A DNA stretch of 64,000 nt from Siphonodentalium dalli (GCA_032622095.1 CP136066.1:93951319-94015318); one strand, 5' to 3'. Shown: positions 34,075 through 45,983, numbered from the stretch's first letter. Notes: generated by a model from the letters alone, not told the origin. A program made the numbers and translations.

Positions 34075-34520
34075 ATACACAAGAGCATCGCTTGGGTGTG
34101 GCAAAATATGCCAATGGTAATTCCAACAAAGGGCCATATCTCTGGTGAAAATTGGCAGGCAAAACCCAAATTCGAAAATTGAGTGCAAATTCCAACAAAA
34201 TGGGCCATAGCTCTGGTGAAAATTGGTGGGCGGAACCCAAATTCGAACTTGACCTGTATTTTGGGCTAGAAAACTCACATACCAAATTTCATTTAATTCA
34301 GTTCAGACTTACTAAAGTTATCATCAAGAAATGAAAATTGTGTGCAAATTCCAAAAAAATGGACCATAGATTCTGCTGAAAATTTGCAGGGTGGAATCCA
34401 AATTCAAATTTTACCTTTATTTTGGGTTAGTAAACTCATACTAAATTGCATTCCATTCAATTCAGACTTCCTAAAGTTATCATTCGGAAACGAAAAAAAG
34501 CGAATGGACCGATGGACCAA
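34075..34520. repeat. Family E, inverted tandem copies
   Basis: Starts ACAAGAGCATCGCTTGGGTG. It contains three CAAATTCCAACAAAxTGGxCC units and ends CAAACGAAGAACATG. Confidence 0.6.
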
Positions 34521-34834
34521 TAACATAATACAAACGAAGAACATGTCATAAATTCATTAGAAAGTCATTCTCATCACATTTTCTGGAATCAGATATAGTA
34601 TTACAGAGGTTAGCCATTTATATTATTGGATTGACAACGATAGTTTTTTTTCTTTATTTGAATGAATTACAAATTATTCTAAAACTGAAACGAATAAAAA
34701 TGTATACACTGCATTTCTCTCAAGATTTGGAGCTTCTGGGAACTCTAGTCAATAGTTTGTAGATCTGGGCACCCTAAACTATGTTGCCATGCAAACTACA
34801 CCAAATTAGGCTATGTATAAACTACGCCACTTAC

Positions 34835-34855
34835 CAACTTTGCTGGCACCAACAT
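34835..34855 (-). CDS. 21-nt microexon (stalk)
   Basis: Acceptor TTTATGTTTTGCCTTTTCAG, donor GTTG then gtaagt, both near consensus. In phase 1 it adds N/D-VGASKV and a split Ala codon, directly before the transmembrane exon. Being a multiple of three with symmetric phase 1, it can be skipped without a frameshift. Confidence 0.6.
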
Positions 34856-34959
34856 CTGAAAAGGCAAAACATAAAAATTAGAAAGAGAATTAACTCAAGT
34901 TCTCCAAAATTATCACCTGAGTTCTAGAAGTTTATATATCAGATTTATGGAGGCACGGA

Positions 34960-35213
34960 CTCAGTATGAGTGTTCATTGCTTCAAATACGCTTGCTTCAA
35001 GGAGTGCGACAAATTCTCAATTCTTATCGAAATTGCCACGTATCAATCGGAATGGCACATTGATATGTCCCTCAAGTTGGGCTCAATTCAAATCAAGCTT
35101 GCAAATCGGCCATGATTTTCGCCCATGTCAGGGTTCGAGCCTGCGCCTACCTCCTCTATCCCAGACTGTGATGATCTTATCCACGACCGAACCACCTTGG
35201 CTACAGGGACATC
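34960..35213 (-). mobile_element. tRNA-derived SINE (head region)
   Basis: On the minus strand, GTCCCTGTAGCCAAGGTGG matches an RNA polymerase III A box, and GGCTCGAACCCTG, about 75 bp on, matches the B box. A tRNA-like head followed by an unrelated body is the standard SINE plan. Intact tRNA folding was not verified. Confidence 0.55.
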
Positions 35214-35379
35214 ATTAAGAACAACGCAGGCATATGTAGGACATTGTTCTGGAATGGTTGGGATTTGAGACAAGAAAAGGTGATTTATAACCGCAGCTAT
35301 GGGAACCTCTAAAACATACCATTCCCACACTAACCTTTATCATATTATAACATAGACGCAAGACAAAATTCTCACTTAC

Positions 35380-35433
35380 TCCAGAAACATCTAACGGAGT
35401 GACTCCAGAAACATCTAACGGAGTGGTCAAGAA
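35380..35433 (-). CDS. 54-nt microexon candidate with internal 24-bp duplication
   Basis: Acceptor AATTCCTCTTCTTAG, donor TCTGGA then gtaagt. The length is a multiple of three. Phase 1 (required by the neighbours) is open and reads LDHSVRCFWSHSVRCFW. Phase 0 is also open and reads FLTTPLDVSGVTPLDVSG, which looks more stalk-like but does not fit the flanking phases. The 24-bp unit ACTCCGTTAGATGTTTCTGG... is repeated perfectly. Confidence 0.4.
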
Positions 35434-35491
35434 CTAAGAAGAGGAATTTATATGCATAAACATTTACCCGAGAAGAGGATTATATACATTT

Positions 35492-35667
35492 AACCCTTTT
35501 AGTGCCAGGGGCCGATCTCATCGGCCCTAAACCTACAAAATAAGTCTGTTAAAGAATATAAGAATAAATTATTTAAAATTGTAAAAAATTGTAACAATAA
35601 AAAAAGAGAATGGATTGGCACAGGGTATATGGGTTGATAGAAAAATCGACCTGGCACTCAAAGGGTT
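35492..35667. mobile_element. C3-type TTAA MITE, hairpin deleted
   Basis: Same ends as the 5783 copy (TTAACCCTTTTAGTGCCAGG and CTGGCACTCAAAGGGTTAA), but most of the AATGCATTCTC hairpin is gone. Confidence 0.85.
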
Positions 35668-35960
35668 AAACTATGTAAACCTAAGAAGAGGATTATCTAC
35701 AGTGTTATACCTATCAGGAGAACATTTTATACGAGGAACAGTTTTATACCAATCAGGAGAATAATTTAACTCAGGCCAAATGCCATATTAACATCTTCTA
35801 CACTCTCCATCTGTATATATATAAATATCATCAAAATATAATAATTTGGTCAAAGCATTTAATATACCAAATCAGGGATCACATCCATTGATCAAAAATA
35901 TGAGCAAAGTATTAAAATGAGCTAATGAAATAGAGGTTTCATGTTTCATGTGGGTATATA

Positions 35961-36163
35961 CAGTAATGTCCTAAATAATCGACCCCCAAACCACAGCAGA
36001 ATTACGGGAAATTTTTCAGGATTTAGTCGGAAATATGGCTTGCTGCCATTCATCGGAAAGCTCTCACTGAGTGCTTTCCGATGAATGGCAACAAACCATA
36101 TTTCCGATTTAAATCCTGAAAAATTTCCCATAATTCTGCTGTGGTTAAAGGGTCATATACTTC
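35961..36163. mobile_element. MITE A copy, diverged ends
   Basis: Starts CAGTAATGTCCTAAA. The right arm ends with GGTCATATACTTCTGTA and lacks the GGCATT block. Confidence 0.8.
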
Positions 36164-36283
36164 TGTATATCATTTATCCATATATTTTTCATTCTAAGCA
36201 CCATAACTTCAGAAAAATTGAATGGACAGTAGCTGTTGTATGCAGATATTGTTTCCTCGTTTTCACTGCCTCATTTGCATATA

Positions 36284-36430
36284 TTAACCCCTTCTTTACT
36301 AAATGAATTCTCTCACCAGTTATAAAAGTATATTTTGGAATGATGAGCATAAAAACAGACTGCCTAAAAGATAATACAAATTCAGGAGGGATTCCTATTC
36401 ATTGGAGAGAAATGTTCAATCTATTATCTA
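36284..36430. mobile_element. C4 fragment
   Basis: TTAACCCCTTCTTTACTAAATG, CATTGGAGAGAAATGTTCAA; truncated in the hairpin. Confidence 0.55.
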
Positions 36431-36665
36431 TTAAGGGACATAACTCAGTAAAAAATTGATGGACATAACCCATTCTATGGGGCTATCTCTTCTCCCATGA
36501 TGTTACATGAACATACCAAAGTCAAACAATCAAATTTTGTCTATGATGACTCAGATAGCGTGTTCCAAAGTTATTGATGGACAACCAGACACACTGTCCG
36601 GACTGACTGAATCCATTTCTATATCCCTGCAAACCAATAGCAGGAAAAGTTCACTTGTCTTGCTA

Positions 36666-36910
36666 CAGTAATTCTCTAAATTATCAACTCCTTAACCACA
36701 GCAGAATTATGGGTAACTTTTCAGGATTTAGTCGGAAATATGGCTTGTTGCCATTCATCGGAAAGCTCTCTGTGGCTTGTTGTCATTTATCGGAAAGCTC
36801 TCAGTGACAGCTTTCCGATGAATGGCAACAAGTCATATTTCCGACTAAATCCTGAAAAATTACCCATAATTCTGCTTTGGTTAAGGAGTCGATTATTTAG
36901 GGCATTACTG
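36666..36910. mobile_element. MITE A with duplicated loop segment
   Basis: The central GGCTTGTTGxCATTxATCGG segment occurs twice on the left arm, lengthening the copy to about 245 bp. Confidence 0.85.
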
Positions 36911-37239
36911 TAATTGCTCTCATTTATAGTACTGCTTTCTCAATGAACAAATTGTATGCATGATTAAGATTGTTCTAAAATTCAAATACCTTTATAGATA
37001 TGCGCATGTCATATATGGCATGCTTTTAAGTGAACAATAGTAACAAAACTTTCTCTTCTGAAGGCAATTTATATTGATTTTATTCAAAACCTTGCCAGAG
37101 CACTCAATAGAAATATTCCAACAATATCAATTTTGTATTGCAATCATTGTCTAATCAAGAAATCAATTGTGATTTGGCCATTATGTTGCAACTGCACACT
37201 ACGTGCTTAGGTCAAAAGAAAGAGCAGAGCACAGACGGC

Positions 37240-37694
37240 AATCAAACCTGATTATAGTGTGTCTGTCATTTGCAGAATGAGGTCCCCAGAGGGTGAATTT
37301 AGTGATGCTATCCCACACAAGGGGCTAGCATCACCAAATTCACCCTCTGGGGACCTCATGCTGCTTATGCCTCATCTTCTCTGGAAAGTTTCTTTATTAT
37401 CAAATTTCTATAGAAACTTAGATTCTATTTTTTTTTTAGTTTAGTTTCTGTATATCACCAAATTGGCAGACGACACATTGCATAATCGAGGTTCCCAATG
37501 GGTGTACATCACAATATTCACAATTTGGGAACTTCAATCTGAGTCTATATCTCCCATAGCAGATGAGGCCATGCAGAATGAGGTCCCCAGAGGGAGAATT
37601 TGGTGATGCTAGCCTGCTATGCGGGATAGCATCACTAAATTCACCCTCTGAGGACCTCATTCTGCAAACGACAGGCACACTAAACTCAGACTTG
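37240..37694. mobile_element. Family B element (two hairpins)
   Basis: Ends CAAACCTGATTATAGTGTGT and the complement of CAAGTCTGAGTTTAGTGTG. Flanks ACGGCAAT and ACTGCGAT are a 6-of-8 match, perhaps a decayed target duplication. Confidence 0.75.
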
Positions 37695-37787
37695 ACTGCG
37701 ATGCAATTATAATCTACTTACCGGTACTAGTAATGAGATTTCTATTTAAGATTCAGTCGTGGTCCACTTTTTGCAGCATTTTTTAGT

Positions 37788-38026
37788 TAACCCGTTCTAG
37801 ACTGAATAGATTCTGCCATTCAGTTATAAAAGTATACATTGGAACAGTCTATTATTCATTTAGAAGGGTGTTCAGACAACAGATAATACAAGTGAAGAAC
37901 GATTGATATCCATTGGTGGGAAATCTTCATTTAATAAGTTCAACAAACGAGCTATAACATATGATCTGAACATTTCCTAAGGAATCACTTGTCAATGAGT
38001 ATCTAGTATAAAAACGGTTAAAGATA
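37788..38026. mobile_element. C4-type TTAA MITE, hairpin shortened
   Basis: Starts TTAACCCGTTCTAGACTGAA and ends AGTATAAAAACGGTTAA. Confidence 0.75.
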
Positions 38027-39363
38027 TATCCTCAAGTTAGTAACAAACTCATAAGTTAATTTTCAACTGAAAAGACACCTGAATTTTTTTTAATTATTTC
38101 CAAGATTATCAATATACAGACATTGAAAATTCAAAGAAGCATATAAAATTAATACACTAAAAAAAAATATATAATAAAATGAATAAATGAAGCAAACTAA
38201 ATACATTAGTATCTGACATTAACAAATGGTTTTGTAGTTTAACCATAGAATAAGATATAGATAAAATAGAAAGAATAATCATATCAAATCAAAGATAGTC
38301 ACATCAGTCTATAGATATTTTTATGGATTCAGAAATGAGATTTGTTTCACGGGGATTCATAACTTCCCTGTTAGAACAAGAAAGTTTTTAATGGAGAATG
38401 GAACCTGACATGCTGTTTAGTTAGTGTTTGGTTAGACATGCCAAAGAGAAAACAGGTGAACAATGGGTTTACTATTTTTCACAAGTCACAAGCAGAAGGC
38501 TTTTTGTAGATAAAATGTTTGATAATACGAAAAAAGAAATAGTGTACCACTTCAGCACGTGATGCTAAGGACATATTGCAGCACTTCAACACTCAATGCA
38601 AAAGAGATCATAATATATACAATCGAATTTACAGTACGCAGTCAACATAGTTTCTGATGAATATCTAGGCATATAGAGTGTCAGATTTCAAACAACGTCA
38701 TGTTACCTGTATAATTTTGGTAAGCGAAATTATACCAAGTTTTTTTGTTCAGCATCTGACATTTCTATACCCCAGAGATTTATCGAAAACAATGTTGATT
38801 AGTTAAAATATGCCAACAAAACATTATTTTCGGCTATCTAGTTTGAATCCTGCTAAAAAAAATAATTGAAAGGCGTTCTTTTCCATTGGGACATACTAGT
38901 AGCTGAATTCGAATGACAGGCCAAAACTATATTGGTCAAATTTGACAATGATGAAGAAGTTCATAAAATAAACACACTTTGATTATCTTTTTTCGATAAT
39001 AAATTACACAAAAGTAAGAAACGACACCTGTATTAAAACTATAAATATATTCTTTATGGTGATAAAACTCAAACATTTAAAAATATGATACTAGAAGATC
39101 TATTGTAATAAAAACCCTCAGAGTTAGAATTCAGAAGCAGGGTTCGCACTGAATTTGCAGTCTCGGATGACTGACACTAAATGGAAATAGTAAAACATTC
39201 CTTTATCCCCATCAAAATTATGGCATTTCACCATTCAGTCTTATTCATTAATTTTGTTTTCACACTGTATGGTAACTATGGACGTTGCTTACAAAATGAC
39301 ATCATGATGTGGGGTGCTGATTAGAGTCGCCAAATTTCTTGAAGTATCACTGCGCGTTATAAT
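38027..39363. other. Intronic DNA without recognised feature
   Basis: AT-rich, no MITE and no supported exon. It is the longest repeat-poor stretch inside the gene. Confidence 0.45.
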
Positions 39364-39371
39364 CAAGTAAT

Positions 39372-40160
39372 CAAGCCTTGAAATAGGGTGTCTGTCATTT
39401 GCAGAATGAGGTCCCCAGAGGGTGAATTTAGTGATGGTATCCCGCACGGCGGGTTACCGTCACCAAATTCACCCTCTGGGAACCTCATTCTGCTTCGGCC
39501 TCGACTGCTATGAGACCCGGGATCAGATTGAAATTCCGCACTTCAAGTTGGTGATGTGCACCCATTGAGCATTGGGATTATGCAAATTTATCTTCTGCAA
39601 ATTAGGGGACATAGAAACTGAGCAGAAGGGAAAAAATAACTAAAAACAATATTACTTCCCAGAAGATTATGCCTAAATAGAATGAAGTCCCCATAGGGTG
39701 AGTTTGGTTGGTGATGCTAGCCTGCTGTGTGGGATAGTGTCACTAAATTCACCCTCTGGGGACCTCATTCTGCAAATGTCAGACATACTATATCCAGGTT
39801 TGAGTGAGTCATTCGTATTCATTGCATACATATCAATTTCATACATCATCAATTATTATTTAAATTTTCTGTTCAAAGTTAAGAGACTGATAATTTACTT
39901 ATCTTGATTTGAGCAGTCAACTTATTCAGCCTATAAGAGGGAGGTTATAAAGTGACCAATTATAGATAGGGATTTGCATGCAGATCAAAAGTTATCACCA
40001 AATTCACCCTCTGGGGACCTCATTCTGCTTACACCTCAGCAGAATGAGGTTCCCAGAGGGTGAATTTGGTGATGCTAGCCCGCTATGCAGGGTAGCATCA
40101 CTAAATTCACCCTCTGGGGACCTCATTCTGCAAATGACAGACACCCTATTTCAAGGCTTG
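39372..40160. mobile_element. Family B element, 789 bp, perfect 8-bp target duplication
   Basis: Terminal inverted repeat CAAGCCTTGAAATAGGGTGT at both ends. CAAGTAAT flanks it on each side (39364-39371 and 40161-40168). It contains three to four hairpins with GAATGAGGTCCCCAGAGGGT arms and a long unique middle. hAT-like by target size; no transposase. Confidence 0.9.
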
Positions 40161-40710
40161 CAAGTAATAGAGATTGTTGCTGCCAAGCATATCCAAGTGC
40201 CTTGACCAATCAGATGCACGCGTTTAAGCGAAATCAAAAGTAGGTGTAATTATGATAATGTAATGTCCTCATTTCATTCACACCTTGCCCGATATTCCGA
40301 AAATAAAAACATTGGTCAATAAGAAATTTAATTGAAAATTACGCCACACCATTCTTATGTATGTTAAAAACAAAATGAAAGATGTGGCACAGTGACAGTT
40401 AAGCCCGTCTGTCAACGGTGAATATATTTTAATATTTATCACCAAAGAAAGTTAACTGTCAGATGCAGGCAAAATGTTCAAATCCGCATAAAGGTCAAAT
40501 GAATTATGTAGAAAACATAAAAATGGAAATGTGGTAAATCGCAGTTTTGAAAAGATTCTGCAATCTTACTTAAAATAATGGAGAATTTATCTTTGAAGGC
40601 AGTTTGTGAGGTAACAGTAAGTTAGTAAATAAAATATGCATGGTAATTCAGGTAAAGGTCATCTACTGAGCTAACATTACTAAGAAAGATTATAACTACT
40701 GCAAGACATA

Positions 40711-40899
40711 CAGTAACGCTCTAAATAATCGACTCCTTAACCAAAGCAGAATTATGGGTAATTTTTCAGGATTTAGTCGGAAATATGACTTGTTGCCATT
40801 CATCGGAAAGCTCTCAACAAGCCATATTTCCGACTAAATCCTGAAAAATTACCCATAATTCTGCTGTGGTTAAGAAGTCGATTATTTAGAGCATTACTG
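40711..40899. mobile_element. MITE A in copy 1
   Basis: Loop-deleted copy, flanked by TA, 58 bp from the microexon donor. The same insertion is in copy 2 (44038-44226) but absent from the diverged third copy at 46.06 kb. Confidence 0.9.
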
Positions 40900-40956
40900 T
40901 AGGATGATACATGGTTCAGCAGGACGAACATTGGTAATTTTATTAAATCAACTCAC

Positions 40957-40998
40957 TAGTGCCGATCGTTGTACTGATTGTTTCCACATATTCTGGAG
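40957..40998 (-). CDS. 42-nt microexon, copy 1 (TPEYVETISTTIGT)
   Basis: Acceptor TGATTTCTTTTAG, donor GCACTA then gtgagt. Phase 1 gives T-PEYVETISTTIGT, a Thr/Ser-rich stretch fit for a stalk and possible O-glycosylation (inference). The multiple-of-three length keeps the frame if it is skipped or repeated. Confidence 0.6.
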
Positions 40999-42439
40999 CT
41001 AAAAGAAATCATACACAGTTGTTTTGCAAATTTTTTTACATTTAGGGTGGATACACACATGCATGAAATCTCTGTAATTATCGTGTATTTGGCGTTTTAC
41101 ATGGATCATACAGACAATGTAATATGTGTCCACTGACAACCCAATCATTGTCAACGTGTTGACCGCACTGATTTGTAGTTCCAATTAAGTCGGAATGTAG
41201 AAAAGCCGTTATCTTGAACCGAGTCGCCAGGCCACTTAAAATAATTGTTCGTGGGATAACCCATATGGTGGGCGTTCTATATGTAAATAATTACCAGTCC
41301 TCTTTTGATATTTATAGCAGTGGTGGATCAGGATTCCCCCGACTTGTGCCTATAATGTGATCCCCGACTTGTGGCTATATATGATCCCGAAAGCTACCAG
41401 GCGGGGTGACTAAATCTGAGCTACTTAAGTAAAACATATTATATTGTACCTTCTTGCCAAGATTATTCCGACCGATATACATGTATTCAACTAAGTCCCT
41501 TACCGATTTGAAGCTTTCGAGACCCCACGCCAAACAAGCATCATGGTCGAACATGTTCTATATGTCAGACATGTCGCATCTCGTGTTCGTGCATTAATAA
41601 AATGCCAGATATCACACAGACTTGACTAATTTCCGCAGAGAAGATATGTTTTTGACTGGCCTTAAATGTCCTGACAGCAGACAGTTTGACTTCGCTTATA
41701 ACTACTCACTTGTCTGGACTGTTAACAATGAACCGCTCGCGCGTAGGTGATTAATGTTGTCAATTATTGGCGTGGCCATGTAAAATACATGTATTTTACA
41801 TACAGAGATTACATGCATGTGTGTATCCACCCTTAGTAGATGAAAGAAGTGTTGTTGTTATAGTTTCGAAGACAAGAAAACCAGTTGATACTTCTTGAAA
41901 TTGTATTTGATTTCCAGTGGGCACATTTTCAGTGATTGAGTAACTTTCCGGTACATGTACCAGTTTATGCACATAATCAACTAGAGCGATTTGGGACTGA
42001 AATAAAACTGAGAATATACTAATTTATGTCTCCGATATAATGTACTAGTAGAACATGATATTTAATGTAATTTGATACTTCAATCATTATGTGGGTCTTA
42101 AAACCTTTCTTTGCTAAATTGATTTTCCTATCAATGTTATAAAATTATTCATTGGAAAGTTCAATTATTTATTCATCTGGTAGGATTAACTCGTTCACTG
42201 CTAAATATCCTACATACACATAATAAAATGCATATATATGTTTCAATAAACAGAAAATCATTGAATTTTATGCTCGGAGTAGGTAATTTTCACCATTTTC
42301 TCAAATTTGACCCCCAGCAACAGCTCATAACTGCAGCCTCATAATTACACCTTCAGGTTTTACACAAGTTATGACCACTTACCTCACAGTTACATCTCCA
42401 TAAAAACAGTCCACATGACAGTTAATCCTTATATATGTA

Positions 42440-42612
42440 CAGTAATGCTCTAATTAATCAACCTCTTAACCACAGCAGAATTATAGGTAACTTTTCAGGA
42501 TTTAGTCGGAAATATGGCTTGTTGCAAAAACAAGCCATATTTCCGACTAAATCCTGAAAAGTTACCCATAATTCTGATGTGGTTAAGGAGTCGATTATTT
42601 AGGGCATTACTG
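42440..42612. mobile_element. MITE A at the duplication junction
   Basis: The loop is lost (CTTGTTGCAAAAACAAGCC). Beyond it a ~105-bp spacer leads to the left end of copy 2. Left arm as in the copy at 45767. Confidence 0.85.
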
Positions 42613-44037
42613 TATGTGTTTCTGAGCAGAGCATCAGGAGCATGCTGTTGGTACGGACTTGATCATTGGTTCTAACAAAGAAGTGAGTCTATGTCTGGAA
42701 ATATTCTGTCTGAAATTTGCAGAATGAGGTCCCCAAAGGGTGAATTTAGTGATGGTATCCTGCACGGCGGGTTACCGTCACCAAATTCACCCTCTGGGAA
42801 CCTCATTCTGCTTCGGCCTCGACTGCTATGAGAGACCCGGGATCAGATTGAAATTCCGCAGTTCAAGTTGGTGATGTGCACGGTGCACCCATTGGGCATT
42901 GGGATTATGCAAATTTATCTTCTGCAAATTAGGGGACATAGAAACTGAGCAGAAGGGAAAAAATAACTAAAAACAATATTACTTCCCAGAAGATTATGCC
43001 TAAATAGAATGAAGTCCCCATAGGGTGAGTTTGGTTGGTGATGCTAGCCTGCTGTGTGGGATAGTGTCACTAAATTCACCCTCTGGGGACCTCATTCTGC
43101 AAATGTCAGACATACTATATCCAGGTTTGAGTGAGTCATTCGTATTCATTGCATACATATCAATTTCATACATCATCAATTATTATTTAAATTTTCTGTT
43201 CAAAGTTAAGAGACTGATAATTTACTTATCTTGATTTGAGCAGTCAACTTATTCAGCCTATAAGAGGGAGGTTATAAAGTGACCAATTATAGATAGGGAT
43301 TTGCATGCAGATCAAAAGTTATCACCAAATTCACCCTCTGGGGACCTCATTCTGCTTGCACCTCAGCAGAATGAGGTTCCCAGAGGGTGAATTTGGTGAT
43401 GCTAGCCCGCTATGCAGGGTAGCATCACTAAATTCACCCTCTGGGGACCTCATTCTGCAAATGACAGACACCCTATTTCAAGGCTTGCAAGTAATAGAGA
43501 TTGTTGCTGCCAAGCATATCCAAGTGCCTTGACCAATCAGATGCACGCGTTTAAGCGAAATCAAAAGTAGGTGTAATTATGATAATGTAATGTCCTCATT
43601 TCATTCACACCTTGCCCGATATTCCGAAAATAAAAACATTGGTCAATAAGAAATTTAATTGAAAATTACGCCACACCATTCTTATGTATGTTAAAAACAA
43701 AATGAAAGATGTGGCACAGTGACAGTTAAGCCCGTCTGTCAACGGTGAATATATTTTAATATTTATCACCAAAGAAAGTTAACTGTCAGATGCAGGCAAA
43801 ATGTTCAAATCCGCATAAAGGTCAAATGAATTATGTAGAAAACATAAAAATGGAAATGTGGTAAATCGCAGTTTTGAAAAGATTCTGCAATCTTACTTAA
43901 AATAATGGAGAATTTATCTTTGAAGGCAGTTTGTGAGGTAACAGTAAGTTAGTAAATAAAATATGCATGGTAATTCAGGTAAAGGTCATCTACTGAGCTA
44001 ACATTACTAAGAAAGATTATAACTACTGCAAGACATA

Positions 44038-44226
44038 CAGTAACGCTCTAAATAATCGACTCCTTAACCAAAGCAGAATTATGGGTAATTTTTCAGGATT
44101 TAGTCGGAAATATGACTTGTTGCCATTCATCGGAAAGCTCTCAACAAGCCATATTTCCGACTAAATCCTGAAAAATTACCCATAATTCTGCTGTGGTTAA
44201 GAAGTCGATTATTTAGAGCATTACTG
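44038..44226. mobile_element. MITE A in copy 2
   Basis: Same loop-deleted copy as at 40711. Confidence 0.9.
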
Positions 44227-44283
44227 TAGGATGATACATGGTTCAGCAGGACGAACATTGGTAATTTTATTAAATCAACTCAC

Positions 44284-44325
44284 TAGTGCCGATCGTTGTA
44301 CTGATTGTTTCCACATATTCTGGAG
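44284..44325 (-). CDS. 42-nt microexon, copy 2 (TPEYVETISTTIGT)
   Basis: Identical in sequence and splice sites to the exon at 40957-40998. If both are used, the stalk carries two identical 14-residue blocks in tandem. Confidence 0.58.
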
Positions 44326-45766
44326 CTAAAAGAAATCATACACAGTTGTTTTGCAAATTTTTTTACATTTAGGGTGGATACACACATGCATGAAATCTCT
44401 GTAATTATCGTGTATTTGGCGTTTTACATGGATCATACAGACAATGTAATATGTGTCCACTGACAACCCAATCATTGTCGACGTGTTGACCGCACTGATT
44501 TGTAGTTCCAATTAAGTCGGAATGTAGAAAAGCCGTTATCTTGAACCGAGTCGCCAGGCCACTTAAAATAATTGTTCGTGGGATAACCCATATGGTGGGC
44601 GTTCTATATGTAAATAATTACCAGTCCTCTTTTGATATTTATAGCAGTGGTGGATCAGGATTCCCCCGACTTGTGCCTATAATGTGATCCCCGACTTGTG
44701 GCTATATATGATCCCGAAAGCTACCAGGCGGGGTGACTAAATCTGAGCTACTTAAGTAAAACATATTATATTGTACCTTCTTGCCAAGATTATTCCGACC
44801 GATATACATGTATTCAACTAAGTCCCTTACCGATTTGAAGCTTTCGAGACCCCACGCCAAACAAGCATCATGGTCGAACATGTTCTATATGTCAGACATG
44901 TCGCATCTCGTGTTCGTGCATTAATAAAATGCCAGATATCACACAGACTTGACTAATTTCCGCAGAGAAGATATGTTTTTGACTGGCCTTAAATGTCCTG
45001 ACAGCAGACAGTTTGACTTCGCTTATAACTACTCACTTGTCTGGACTGTTAACAATGAACCGCTCGCGCGTAGGTGATTAATGTTGTCAATTATTGGCGT
45101 GGCCATGTAAAATACATGTATTTTACATACAGAGATTACATGCATGTGTGTATCCACCCTTAGTAGATGAAAGAAGTGTTGTTGTTATAGTTTCGAAGAC
45201 AAGAAAACCAGTTGATACTTCTTGAAATTGTATTTGATTTCCAGTGGGCACATTTTCAGTGATTGAGTAACTTTCCGGTACATGTACCAGTTTATGCACA
45301 TAATCAACTAGAGCGATTTGGGACTGAAATAAAACTGAGAATATACTAATTTATGTCTCCGATATAATGTACTAGTAGAACATGATATTTAATGTAATTT
45401 GATACTTCAATCATTATGTGGGTCTTAAAACCTTTCTTTGCTAAATTGATTTTCCTATCAGTGTTATAAAATTATTCATTGGAAAGTTCAATTATTTATT
45501 CATCTGGTAGGATTAACTCGTTCACTGCTAAATATCCTACATACACATAATAAAATGCATATATATATTTCAATAAACAGAAAATCATTGAATTTTATGC
45601 TCGGAGTAGGTAATTTTCACCATTTTCTCAAATTTGACCCCCAGCAACAGCTCATAACTGCAGCCTCATAATTACACCTTCAGGTTTTACACAAGTTATG
45701 ACCACTTACCTCACAGTTACATCTCCATAAAAACAGTCCACATGACAGTTAATCCTTATATATGTA

Positions 45767-45982
45767 CAGTAATGCTCTAATTAATCAACCTCTTAACCAC
45801 AGCAGAATTATAGGTAACTTTTCAGGAATTAGTCGGAAATATGGCTTGTTGCCATTCATCGTAAAGCTTTCCCCCCGAGAGCTTTCCGATGAATGGCAAC
45901 AAGCCATATTTCCGACTAAATCCTGAAAAGTTACCCATAATTCTGCTGTGGTTAAGGGAGTCGATTAATTAGAGCATTAATG
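45767..45982. mobile_element. MITE A at the end of copy 2
   Basis: Nearly full length. The right end is decayed (AGAGCATTAATGTA). It diverges from the 42440 copy in the inner arms and right arm. Confidence 0.85.
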
Positions 45983-45983
45983 T

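Larger units (their letters stand above)
39401..42612. repeat. Tandem duplication, copy 1
   Basis: From the first B hairpin to the MITE A at 42440, this is near-identical to 42719-45982 (offset 3318, rising to 3327 after two small indels). It contains a B element, MITE A, the 42-nt microexon and about 1.4 kb of intron. Only about a dozen differences were noticed by eye before the final MITE A. Confidence 0.93.
42719..45982. repeat. Tandem duplication, copy 2
   Basis: Second unit. Its first bases belong to a B element whose left end differs from copy 1 (GGAAATATTCTGTCTGAAAT in place of the CAAGCCTTGAAATAGGG end). The right target repeat CAAGTAAT is still at 43488-43495, without a left partner. 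Copy 2 is therefore a hybrid B element plus duplicated intron. Confidence 0.93.

Noticed and set aside
37728-37775. Minus-strand donor TACCG then gtaagt with a possible 45-nt exon
   Set aside because: All three phases contain stop codons.
40570-40600. 21-nt minus-strand segment (KFSIIL) with AG and gtaaga
   Set aside because: Phase-compatible but hydrophobic and with a poor acceptor; too short to support.
41510-41570. 54-nt minus-strand segment with good splice sites (NMFDHDACLAWGLESFKS)
   Set aside because: Phase 1, required by the neighbouring microexons, contains a stop. Open only in other phases, so not part of that series. Identical copy at +3327.
42380-42430. Donor GTGAG then gtaagt with a 45-nt open segment (INCHVDCFYGDVTV)
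   Set aside because: Phase 2 only and weak acceptor; phase 1 is closed. The duplicate near 45.7 kb is the same.
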